A DNA stretch of 64,000 bases from Methanocrinis alkalitolerans (GTDB lineage: Archaea; Halobacteriota; Methanosarcinia; Methanotrichales; Methanotrichaceae), in the NCBI RefSeq assembly GCF_029167205.1, contig NZ_JARFPL010000001.1:62001-126000 (forward strand), given 5' to 3'. Position numbers and translations under genes: made by a program. The notes under the pieces are model-generated. The model did not search any database. It saw only the letters and a program-made list of their open reading frames with translations, and was not told the origin of the DNA. Positions 57,524 through 64,000 of the stretch are shown one piece after another; positions within the stretch are counted from its first letter, which is position 1, and each line of letters begins with the position of its first letter.

Positions 57524-57979
57524 TCAGCCGTCCTTTGGGGTGTAATGGGGGTCCTTCTCCATCTCCACTCCCCGTGGAGAGTCGAAGTGCTCCTCGTAGG
57601 GTTTGATGTCCAGGATGGGGCTGCCGTCCAGGGCGTCGAGGCCGGTGACGGTGATCTTCTCCTCCTGGACGTTCAACACCTCCACCACCGTAAGGCCGAT
57701 GGGGTTTGGCCTTCTGGGGGTTCTGGTGGCAAAGAGCCCCCTCTTATCCATCGACTCGTCCCCCATGGGGTGGACCATCATCTCGTAGCCCAGGGCCCGG
57801 TGGATGTGGTAGATGACTATGATGTGGCGGAACTTCTCGATCCCCGTCAGGGCCTCTCTGTACTTCTCGTCGATCTCTAGGGTGGAGAGGGAGTTTCTCA
57901 TGGTCTTGGGGTCCTCCGGCTCTCCGAAGTTGGAATGGACGACGCCTATGGGTGTAAACGTCACAGGTTCCCGGTTCAT
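57524..57979 (-). CDS. trmO: tRNA (N6-threonylcarbamoyladenosine-37) methyltransferase TrmO
   Basis: This 151-residue protein has the TrmO/YaeB fold motifs: FTPIGVVHSNFGEP at the start, EIDEKYREALTGIEKFRHIIVIYHIHRA near 35-62, LFATRTPRRPNPIGLTVVEVL near 79-99 and GLDALDGSPILDIKPY near 111-126. It methylates t6A37 in tRNA-Thr using SAM. The ATG at 57979 gives the family length. The open frame continues to 58198 without family similarity. A TATA box at 58088-58094 would give a leader of about 85 nt. Confidence 0.88.
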   Translation of the reverse strand: MNREPVTFTPIGVVHSNFGEPEDPKTMRNSLSTLEIDEKYREALTGIEKFRHIIVIYHIHRALGYEMMVHPMGDESMDKRGLFATRTPRRPNPIGLTVVEVLNVQEEKITVTGLDALDGSPILDIKPYEEHFDSPRGVEMEKDPHYTPKDG

Positions 57980-58295
57980 GCTGACGGATGAGATGTCGTC
58001 TTTAGATATCCCTTTTTCTCCGTCGGACGCGAAAAGATGGTCCAGATCCGTTGGGGGTGAGACGTCCGCGCCCCTGATCCGGGGGAGTATATATGCCCAA
58101 AAGATGGCCGAGACGTCGGCGACGGATGGACGGGCTGGGGTCCGGGATGTCCGGCTGCTGGCAGAGACTCCGCCCTTCTCCAGGAAGGGGTGGGTCACAG
58201 ACCAGCGTCAGAGGAGCTCTTCGGGTTGGCCATCCAGCGATGAATCCCATTGGAATGATCAGTCGTTGATGAGGAGTTACAAAGCCATGGGGTTT
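57980..58295. other. Upstream region of trmO; promoter only
   Basis: This stretch of 316 bp has no separate gene that I can support. It contains a near-palindromic GGGAGTATATATGCCC around 58083-58098 that holds a TATA box on the minus strand. The left part is an open frame continuous with trmO and could be a long leader or an unrecognised N-terminal extension. Confidence 0.45.
58088..58094 (-). promoter_or_regulatory. TATA box of trmO
   Basis: The minus strand reads GCATATATACTCCC. The seven-base ATATATA is a strong archaeal TATA box, placing the transcript start near 58063. Confidence 0.5.
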
Positions 58296-58733
58296 TCAGG
58301 CCTCGGAGAAGACGCTGGGGGTCATAGACGCCCTGTAGAAGGTGCGGGATAGCTGCTCGGGGTAGACGACGGTGAGCTTGGGGACCTCTCCTCTCAAGTT
58401 CTTCGAGTCGTAGAGGTAGTATCCGCTCCTATATTCCCCCGCCCCCTTCGATACAATGACCGCCCGGTTTGTCTCGGTCTTCGTCACCGTGACGTTATCG
58501 AAATCTGAGAAGATGCTCAAGAGCTCCGGCTCGATGTGCTTCGTTCCCAGGGCGAGGACGTAGAGCTTGGCGAAGGGGTCGAGCCCGAACTTGACGTCGA
58601 ATACGGCGTCGCCGTCGAGAAGAGACATCGTCACCTCCCGGATCGTGATGTAATCTCTTCCTCCCCCGGCGGTGGCCGGGGCGGCGAGGAAGAACGCGAT
58701 CATAAGAACGACGGCCGCAATTCTCATATCCAT
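58296..58733 (-). CDS. Secreted protein of unknown function
   Basis: This 145-residue protein has an N-terminal signal peptide (MDMRIAAVVLMIAFFLAAPATAGG) and a soluble domain with alternating hydrophobic strands (DAVFDVKFGLDPFAKLYVLALG, NRAVIVSKGAGEYRSGYYLYDSKNLRGEVPKLTVVYP). It has no cysteines and no anchor. It starts immediately after the stop of the DUF2116-like gene, so the two are one operon. I do not recognise a named family, though it looks like a conserved methanogen secreted protein. Confidence 0.75.
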   Translation of the reverse strand: MDMRIAAVVLMIAFFLAAPATAGGGRDYITIREVTMSLLDGDAVFDVKFGLDPFAKLYVLALGTKHIEPELLSIFSDFDNVTVTKTETNRAVIVSKGAGEYRSGYYLYDSKNLRGEVPKLTVVYPEQLSRTFYRASMTPSVFSEA

Positions 58734-58931
58734 TCAACCCTGGGGCGCTTTCAATATGGCGGGGACGATGAGCATCAGGATCAACAGGCCGATGAAGATC
58801 AAGAAGAAGAGGGTCTGGCGTCTCTGGGCGGATTTGTACTTAGACTCGCAGACCTCGTCGCAGAAGCTATCCATCTCCTCGATGGTTTTTCCGCAGACGA
58901 TGCAGTGCTTGTGAGAATCCACTTTTGTCAA
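58734..58931 (-). CDS. DUF2116-like zinc-ribbon membrane protein
   Basis: From a TTG at 58931 the 65-residue protein has HKHCIVCGKTIEEMDSFCDEVCESKY, a CxxC-x9-CxxxC zinc-ribbon of the DUF2116 type. One transmembrane helix (LFFLIFIGLLILMLIVPAIL) follows. The longer open frame to 59000 adds non-family residues. A GTG three codons downstream is an alternative start. Its stop touches the ATG of the secreted protein gene. The family is archaeal and uncharacterised. Confidence 0.75.
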   Translation of the reverse strand: MTKVDSHKHCIVCGKTIEEMDSFCDEVCESKYKSAQRRQTLFFLIFIGLLILMLIVPAILKAPQG

Positions 58932-59057
58932 CCCTATCACCAACTCCGGTTCTATGGGCTGGACCGTAGATAAGATTTTTGCACGGACCCCTGGCCTCAC
59001 CCCTCCTGATGGAAAGACGTATTATGGATTGGAGGGCTCTTATGCCGAGGTGGACGT

Positions 59058-60824
59058 ATGCTGAGACTGACGCTAGCGATCATCATCATTCTATCTGCCG
59101 GCTCCATCTTCGGAGCTGAAGCCAGGATGTACATAGTGGACCAAGACGGCTTCGCCCAGTACAGATCGATAGGCGGAGTCGTCGACGTCGCCAATGACGG
59201 AGATACGATCTACATCAAGCCCGGAATTTATAGAGAACATCTGGTCCTGGACAAGAGGCTGACTTTGATGCCTCTACGGGGGGAGGAGGGGGTCATAAAC
59301 CTCGCCGGAGACGGGAACGATATAGGGATAGAGGTTTTGGCCGACGGCTGCAAGATCGAAGGGCTGACCGTCTCCGACTTTGCCGGACCCGGGATCTACG
59401 TCGAGTCCAAGGGCAACGAGATCAGAAATAACGTCCTGGTGAATAACGTTCACGGCATATTCCTCCGCGGCGCTTCGGAGAACCTCATCGAGAATAACCA
59501 GCAGGAGGGCGGCTACACCGGGATCGTCCTCCTCTCATCTCGGGATAATGCGATAAAGGGGAACGCGGCTAAAAGCTCCATCTTCGCGGGGGTCCTCCTC
59601 AACTCCTCGTCTGCGAATGCCATATCGGGGAGCAGGGCCGAAGGTTGCGGCCGTGGGATATACCTGATCACCGAGAGCCACGAGAACAGGTTGGAGAAGA
59701 ACTCCGTGGTGGACTGCGGTTACGGCGTCATCCTTGAAGGCTCCTCCAGTGCCAATACGATCATCGGTTCCGACTTTGAGAACGCCACCAACGCCATAGC
59801 CTTAAACTTCGCCTCAAAGAACGTCGTCCGGGAAAATTCGATCTCATACTCCACGAACGGGATCGTCCTATTCTCTGCAACGGAAAACGACATCTTCGAA
59901 AACGATCTCTCGGAGCTTGACGCTGGGATCATGATCTCCGAAGGGTCGGGGGGAAACCTCCTCAGCAGAAACCGCTTTGAGAACCTCGCCACGGGGATCG
60001 TCGTCACCGACTCGCAGGCCAACGTCCTGGAGGGGAACGTCCTAGCCGCCGTCCGTTGGGGGCTTTACGTCGACGGCTCGGAAGAGGGGAGCTTCAACAA
60101 CCAGATATCCGAATCTAACCAGATCGATGGAAAGCCGATCCTATACCTCTACCGCCGATCCGGCGAAGCGGTCAGCGGCCGGGAGTTCGGCCACGTCACC
60201 CTCGCCTTCTGCGAGGGCTGCACCGTCATGGAGAGCGCCGTCTCCAACGACGCCCTCTTTGTCCGGGGCTCCGTCGGCTGCAAGATCCTGGATAACGTCG
60301 TCTCTGGCGGCCTCGGGATGAGGATAGAGGATAGCGACGGAAACGAGATCGCAGGAAACGAGGTCTCGGATAACAGGTACAGCGGAATATTCCTGGTGGA
60401 GTCCCACGAAAACCTCATAGCAGAGAACACCCTATCTCGAAACAGCAGGAACGGCCTATTTCTCTTGGGGTCGGATTCGAACGTGGTCAGGATGAACGTC
60501 GCCGAGGCGAACGGGGACGTCGGGATGGGGCTGTTATCTTCCAACGGGACGGAGATCACGGGCAACTCCATCATCGGTAACGTCGTCGGCATCTCCATCC
60601 GGGGGTCGTCGGGGTCCATCGTCTACAGGAACAACCTGATAGATAACGAGGTCCAGGCGGAAGACGACGGCGGAAACCTCTGGGACTGGGGGGTCCTCAG
60701 GGGAGGAAACTATTGGTCAGACCATTCCTGCACCGGAAAACCCTGCCAGTCGGCTCCGAGGCCCATCGGGGATCTGGCGGCCGACTACTACCCCTTCGGG
60801 GAGAGGGACGGATGGGTGAGGTAG
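59058..60824 (+). CDS. Exported NosD-like right-handed parallel beta-helix protein
   Basis: This 588-residue protein has a signal peptide (LRLTLAIIIILSAGSIFGAEA) and the start YRSIGGVVDVANDGDTIYIKPGIYREHLVLDKRLTLM typical of NosD/periplasmic copper-binding proteins. About fifteen pectate-lyase-like turns follow (NVLVNNVHGIFLRG, NAISGSRAEGCGRGIYL, NEIAGNEVSDNRYSGIFLV). It ends with GGNYWSDHSC and PIGDLAADYYPFGERD, a pattern shared by archaeal surface NosD repeats. It is not linked to nos genes, so a cell-surface structural or polysaccharide-binding role is more likely. It differs strongly in composition from the AT-rich relative at 27667. Confidence 0.9.
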   Translation: MLRLTLAIIIILSAGSIFGAEARMYIVDQDGFAQYRSIGGVVDVANDGDTIYIKPGIYREHLVLDKRLTLMPLRGEEGVINLAGDGNDIGIEVLADGCKIEGLTVSDFAGPGIYVESKGNEIRNNVLVNNVHGIFLRGASENLIENNQQEGGYTGIVLLSSRDNAIKGNAAKSSIFAGVLLNSSSANAISGSRAEGCGRGIYLITESHENRLEKNSVVDCGYGVILEGSSSANTIIGSDFENATNAIALNFASKNVVRENSISYSTNGIVLFSATENDIFENDLSELDAGIMISEGSGGNLLSRNRFENLATGIVVTDSQANVLEGNVLAAVRWGLYVDGSEEGSFNNQISESNQIDGKPILYLYRRSGEAVSGREFGHVTLAFCEGCTVMESAVSNDALFVRGSVGCKILDNVVSGGLGMRIEDSDGNEIAGNEVSDNRYSGIFLVESHENLIAENTLSRNSRNGLFLLGSDSNVVRMNVAEANGDVGMGLLSSNGTEITGNSIIGNVVGISIRGSSGSIVYRNNLIDNEVQAEDDGGNLWDWGVLRGGNYWSDHSCTGKPCQSAPRPIGDLAADYYPFGERDGWVR

Positions 60825-60865
60825 CCGAAACGTACTTGAAGGGGTCTATAGAATAGGAGGAGTTC

Positions 60866-61042
60866 ATGGCGAAGAAGAAGAAGTCAGAGGGCAGCGGACT
60901 TATGTCCTCTGCCGGTCTCATGAGGTATTTCGACGCGGACGATACGGCGATAAAGCTGGATCCCAAGGCGGTCATCGCTTTCAGCGTGGCGGTGGGGGCC
61001 GGGATTATGGCGATGAACTTCTATTACGGCCTTTGGCCCTGA
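60866..61042 (+). CDS. secG: Preprotein translocase subunit Sec61-beta (SecG)
   Basis: The 58-residue protein starts MAKKKKSEGSGLMSSAGLMRYFD, the archaeal Sec61-beta N-terminal pattern. It then has LDPKAVIAFSVAVGAGIMAMNFYYGLWP, with the single transmembrane helix. The ATG has GGAGGAG upstream. It stabilises the SecY-SecE channel for protein export. Confidence 0.92.
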   Translation: MAKKKKSEGSGLMSSAGLMRYFDADDTAIKLDPKAVIAFSVAVGAGIMAMNFYYGLWP

Positions 61043-61241
61043 AGGGGCGATGGGCCGGTCTCATCTCCCGCCAGGGCCCTTTTATAGTCCCCCTTTTCCT
61101 GCTCCATTTCCAGCTCCCTTTCCAGCCCTCCTTTTATCGTCTCCCTTTCTCCGGCGGTCCTCTCCTGACGGCCGTTATCCGTCTCGATCTCTTGGCAGCC
61201 CTTCTCCGGCGGTCCTCTCGGATCCCCTTCCAGGACCCTCT

Positions 61242-62117
61242 TCAGCTCGCCTTCCGGCGCCTCTCCAGCTCCTGGAGGATCCTCTCTACGACCTTCTCGA
61301 AGCCGTCCCTCGCTGCGGTCTTCCTCTCGACGAAGGCGACGCCGTCGTCCCCCAGGGGGGCGACCTCCGGGTCGAGGGGTATAGCCCCCAGGAAGGGGAC
61401 GTCCAGCTCTTTTGCAGCCCTCTCTCCACCGCCGGTCTTGAAGATCTCCAGGACCTCGCCGCAGTGGGGGCATACCAGGCCGCTCATGTTCTCGACGATC
61501 CCCAGGATGGGAACCTTCATCGACTTGGCCATGTTGACCGCTTTCCTGGAGTCGAGGAGGGCGACCTCCTGGGGTGTGGTGACGATGACGGCTCCGGATA
61601 GGTCCGGGAGGAGCTGGACGACGCTGAGGGGCTCGTCGCTCGTCCCCGGCGGCAGGTCGATGATGAGGTAGTCGAGGTCGCCCCAGGAGACGTCGGAGAG
61701 GAACTGTTTTATCGCAGCCATCTTCATCGGTCCCCGCCAGACGACGGCGGAGTCGGGGCCCGAGAGGGCGAAGGCCATGGATATCACCTTCACCCCCCTG
61801 GAGTCGACGGGCTCTATCCCTTCCGGGCCGGCCGAGAGCCTCGACGTCTCAACGCCCAAGAGCTTTGCAGTGCTGGGGCCGGTGATGTCGGCGTCCAGCA
61901 CTCCCACCCGGTAGCCCCGGGCCTGGAGGGACCGGGCGAGGTTGACGGCGACGGTGCTCTTGCCGACGCCGCCCTTGCCGCTGGCGACCATGATCTTGTG
62001 CTTCACCCTTCCCATCCTGGCGGAGACGGCGGAGAGCTCATCGGCCATCTCCTTTCTCGGATCTGTGCAGCTTGCTTTTGTAGCGCAGGATTCGCAGTTT
62101 GTATCGCATTCTTCCAT
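61242..62117 (-). CDS. Mrp/NBP35-family iron-sulfur carrier ATPase
   Basis: This 291-residue protein has an N-terminal cysteine motif (CDTNCESCATKASC), the deviant Walker A SGKGGVGKST near 46-55, switch DADITGPS near 76-83, LIIDLPPGTSDE near 151-162 and the scaffold CxxC in GLVCPHCGE near 215-223. It assembles and transfers Fe-S clusters, which are abundant in methanogens. The presence of both N-terminal and CxxC cysteines places it with NBP35-like proteins. It is convergent with secG across a 199-bp pyrimidine-rich spacer. Confidence 0.92.
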   Translation of the reverse strand: MEECDTNCESCATKASCTDPRKEMADELSAVSARMGRVKHKIMVASGKGGVGKSTVAVNLARSLQARGYRVGVLDADITGPSTAKLLGVETSRLSAGPEGIEPVDSRGVKVISMAFALSGPDSAVVWRGPMKMAAIKQFLSDVSWGDLDYLIIDLPPGTSDEPLSVVQLLPDLSGAVIVTTPQEVALLDSRKAVNMAKSMKVPILGIVENMSGLVCPHCGEVLEIFKTGGGERAAKELDVPFLGAIPLDPEVAPLGDDGVAFVERKTAARDGFEKVVERILQELERRRKAS

Positions 62118-62268
62118 GGGAACACCATCTTATAAATTCGAGGATCGTAATGGTCATAGTTCTATGGCGACCTGGCGACAAGGCGACAGGTCGGCCGGAC
62201 CGGTCTGCTCCGACCGAACCGGACCGGCTCCAATCGTCGAGACAGGACCGCCGCAGCCGGAGATGATC

Positions 62269-63186
62269 TCATCGATCCGGGGCCTGGAAGTAGAGGCCAC
62301 CGCCGTGGTGGAGCCTCGATATCTTCCTCTCCGCCTCCAGGACCTCCAGATACTTCAATATCTCGTTTCGATGAAGGGAGGTGATGGCCGCCAGATCGTC
62401 GAGGGTGCAGGGCCGCCGGGAGAGGAGATCGAAGATCAGAGCCCTCGTCCCCTTCGAACCTTCCCTGGTCCAGTCGGCGATCACCTCGGCGCTGGAGAAT
62501 ACCTCCAGCATCCCCACCATCTCATCTGGTGAGAGGGGCTGGACCGGTTCCGCCGGAGGCCTCGCCACGGTGTTGAGCTGGACCCGATCGGCGCCGATCT
62601 CCTCGGCGGCCTCGGCGATGAGGGGGGCCTCGGAGTCGTTCATCCCCGAAACGAGCATCACCTCCAACCATATCTCGCCGGAAAACTCCTTCCGGAGGTG
62701 GACTAGCCCCTCGATGACCTTCTCGATGGACAGGTCGGGGTGGGGGCGGTTCACCCTTTGGAAAGTCGCGGCCGTCGCGGCGTCCAGGGAGGGGACGATC
62801 AGGTCCGCCTCCAGAACCTCCCGCCGGACCTCCTCGCGGAAGAAGAGGGTCCCGTTCGTCAGGAGGGCGACGGGTTTATCGATCACCTCCTTAGCCCCCC
62901 GGATGATCTCGTCGAGGCCCAGGTGGAGGAGGGGCTCCCCGGAGCCGGCGAGGGTGAGGTAGTCGAACTCCTCCTCTCTTCCCTCCTCGACCGCCTCCGC
63001 CCGGGACCTGATCTCCGCCAGCACCTCCGGGGTGGAGACGCGCCGCTCCCGGGAGAGGGTGAGGCAGGTCGTCGGCCCCAGCTGGCAGTAGACGCAGTCG
63101 AGGGTGCAGGTCTTGAACGGCAGGAGGTCGACCCCCAGGGAGAGGCCGAGCCTGCGGGATGGGACGGGGCCGAAGAGGTGGTTCAT
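62269..63186 (-). CDS. Radical SAM protein with C-terminal HTH (COG0731-like)
   Basis: The 305-residue protein begins MNHLFGPVPSRRLGLSLGVDLLPFKTCTLDCVYCQLG. Its CxxxCxxC cluster near 27-34 binds the 4Fe-4S centre of radical SAM enzymes. AGSGEPLLHLGLDEII near 82-97 and LTNGTLFF follow. After residue 235 a winged-helix domain is present (ALIFDLLSRRPCTLDDLAAITSLHRNEILKYLEVLEAE). The family is described as Fe-S oxidoreductase of unknown role. The ATG at 63186 is preferred over one ten codons earlier because it begins the conserved FGPVPSRRLG segment. Confidence 0.88.
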   Translation of the reverse strand: MNHLFGPVPSRRLGLSLGVDLLPFKTCTLDCVYCQLGPTTCLTLSRERRVSTPEVLAEIRSRAEAVEEGREEEFDYLTLAGSGEPLLHLGLDEIIRGAKEVIDKPVALLTNGTLFFREEVRREVLEADLIVPSLDAATAATFQRVNRPHPDLSIEKVIEGLVHLRKEFSGEIWLEVMLVSGMNDSEAPLIAEAAEEIGADRVQLNTVARPPAEPVQPLSPDEMVGMLEVFSSAEVIADWTREGSKGTRALIFDLLSRRPCTLDDLAAITSLHRNEILKYLEVLEAERKISRLHHGGGLYFQAPDR

Positions 63187-63574
63187 GATTCGCTTCCTCA
63201 TTAGATATGAACTCAATTCAAAGGTTGAAGGGAAGATGTACTAATAGGTTGCGTCAAAAGAGCTTCAAACGGGGTTCTTGGAAAGCCCTATGAGATGTTC
63301 TTTCTGTTGTGCCCAGGGGTTTGATTCAAAATACTATCATCTTCGGGGTGCGAGCCTCCTCGCCCATCCCTTCAGAGCTGAACGGATCTGAGGGTGACCC
63401 TCGATGTGGTGCACCTCTCCTCTCTCACGATCCAGTCGTCCGACCGCCCGGCCCAGAACTGCGCCGGGCGGCGCATCCATCGAGAGGCCAGAAGAATAGA
63501 TGAAATAGAACGATAGCTCAACAATAACTCAATACCGGGATCATCGGGACTTTGGATTTTCCGAGGAGGAGATC
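63187..63574. other. Intergenic, no gene seen; contains a strong GC hairpin
   Basis: Stops interrupt all frames and no coding signal is convincing. A 9-bp perfect inverted repeat with a 10-nt loop occupies 63444-63471. The last bases before 63575 hold GAGGAGG for the next gene. Confidence 0.5.
63444..63471. other. GC-rich hairpin
   Basis: CCGCCCGGC at 63444-63452 pairs exactly with GCCGGGCGG at 63463-63471. No T-run follows, so it is not a classical terminator. It may be an RNA structure or the remnant of a mobile element. Confidence 0.5.
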
Positions 63575-63802
63575 ATGAGATGCCTCATCTGTAAAAGAGG
63601 CTCGACGGAGGCGGGGACGACGACCGTTACCCTGGAGCGGGACGGTCTGATCATGGTGATCACGGGGGTCCCCGCCCAGGTTTGCCGGAACTGCGGCGAG
63701 GCTCGCGTCGATGAAAAGGTAGCATCAGAGCTTCTGACCTCGGCGGAGGCGGCGGCGAAATCGGGGGCCAAAGTCGAGATCCGCGAGTACGTGACAGCCT
63801 AG
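63575..63802 (+). CDS. YgiT/MqsA-type zinc-finger protein
   Basis: The 75-residue protein has the two CxxC pairs of YgiT-type proteins, MRCLICKRG at the start and VCRNCGEARVD near residue 41. The conserved VTGVPAQVC-like segment lies between them, and a helical end lacks a DNA-binding HTH. Such proteins usually follow a DUF4258 toxin, but none is visible upstream. GAGGAGG precedes the ATG. It lies beside a PIN-domain gene on the opposite strand, so a stress or toxin-antitoxin role is likely. Confidence 0.85.
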   Translation: MRCLICKRGSTEAGTTTVTLERDGLIMVITGVPAQVCRNCGEARVDEKVASELLTSAEAAAKSGAKVEIREYVTA

Positions 63803-63874
63803 GACTTTACAATTCAGACTAGGTGCGGGCGGAGCTCTCCTCCGACAGCATCTGCAAAATAGTGATGGTCGGGG

Positions 63875-64000
63875 TCAAGGTTTCCACAACTTAAGCCATT
63901 CGACCCTTTCAAAATCTGAATCATTAGAGGCCAGAGCGGTTATTTCCTCTTCCTGCATCGTCGCCAGGTGGATGGCATCGCTGGAGAGAAGGCCGTATCT
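63875..64000 (-). CDS. C-terminal end of a PIN-domain (VapC-like) protein, runs off the window
   Basis: The frame from the right edge encodes 41 residues, RYGLLSSDAIHLATMQEE ... ASNDSDFERVEWLKLWKP. The SSDAIHLA segment and NDSDFERV contain the last acidic residues of the PIN ribonuclease site. The 5' part lies beyond 64000. VapC toxins cleave tRNA or rRNA; whether a VapB antitoxin precedes it cannot be seen. Confidence 0.75.
   Translation of the reverse strand, partial: RYGLLSSDAIHLATMQEEEITALASNDSDFERVEWLKLWKP

Overview
The window comes from a GC-rich methanogenic archaeon. It carries F420-dependent methylene-tetrahydromethanopterin reductase (mer), F420-0:glutamate ligase (cofE), the methanogenesis marker genes mmp2 and mtxX, the archaeal replication factor C large subunit, archaeal S-adenosylmethionine synthetase, Sec61-beta, NadM, RibL and archaeal CoaD. 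High GC together with C25-type peptidase homologues, NosD-like helices, COG1361 proteins and many-PAS kinases fits the Methanosarcinales, most likely a Methanothrix (Methanosaeta) relative. This assignment is inference; no 16S or mcrA is present. No CRISPR array, complete transposase gene or rRNA was seen.

Layout. 0-5.4 kb: a surface-glycan cluster (partial zinc-ribbon methyltransferase, three glycosyltransferases, a Wzx-like flippase), more AT-rich than the rest. 5.5-7.9 kb: a cofE-cytidine deaminase fusion behind a dihydropteroate synthase-like gene. 8-10.8 kb: an ABC-2 exporter with a COG1361-type membrane protein. 10.8-13.8 kb: a Zn/Mn-type ABC uptake operon whose promoter lies inside a perfect 11-bp dyad. 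13.9-15.1 kb: small unknown proteins. 15.2-17.4 kb: an overlapping SAM hydrolase-mer-nadM operon. 17.4-27.3 kb: TPR protein, coaD, ribL, a JAMM protease, birA-pycA, a PNPOx-like flavoprotein, rfcL, SAM synthetase and an ArsA/Get3 ATPase.

27.3-30.5 kb is an AT-rich cassette of two overlapping genes for exported proteins, ending in a 120-bp MITE-like element next to tRNA-Arg(CCT). 30.7-33.8 kb holds hisG, a nitroreductase and elp3. 33.8-37.9 kb is decaying DNA: a remnant of an inactivated B-family polymerase with an in-frame amber codon, a 187-bp inverted-repeat element at its broken end, a truncated ORF, an orphan substrate-binding protein and an antitoxin with a truncated RelE toxin.

38.3-42.2 kb: an exported FmdE-like protein, mtxX-mmp2 and a HEAT-repeat protein. 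42.5-46 kb: a seven-PAS histidine kinase. 46.1-51.5 kb: an MFS transporter and a GbsR/MarR-like regulator divergent from an RND exporter that is translationally coupled to a second COG1361 protein. 51.6-64 kb: a gingipain-family homologue apparently lacking its catalytic dyad, membrane proteins, a tandem pair of COG4315-like secreted proteins, TrmO, a DUF2116-like protein, a NosD-like helix, Sec61-beta, an Mrp/NBP35 ATPase, a radical SAM protein, a YgiT-type zinc protein and the end of a PIN-domain toxin.

Many adjacent genes overlap by a few bases (ATGA, GTGA or TTGA), so much of the window is organised in translationally coupled operons. Several promoters place the start codon about 30 nt from the TATA box, suggesting leaderless or short-leader mRNAs.
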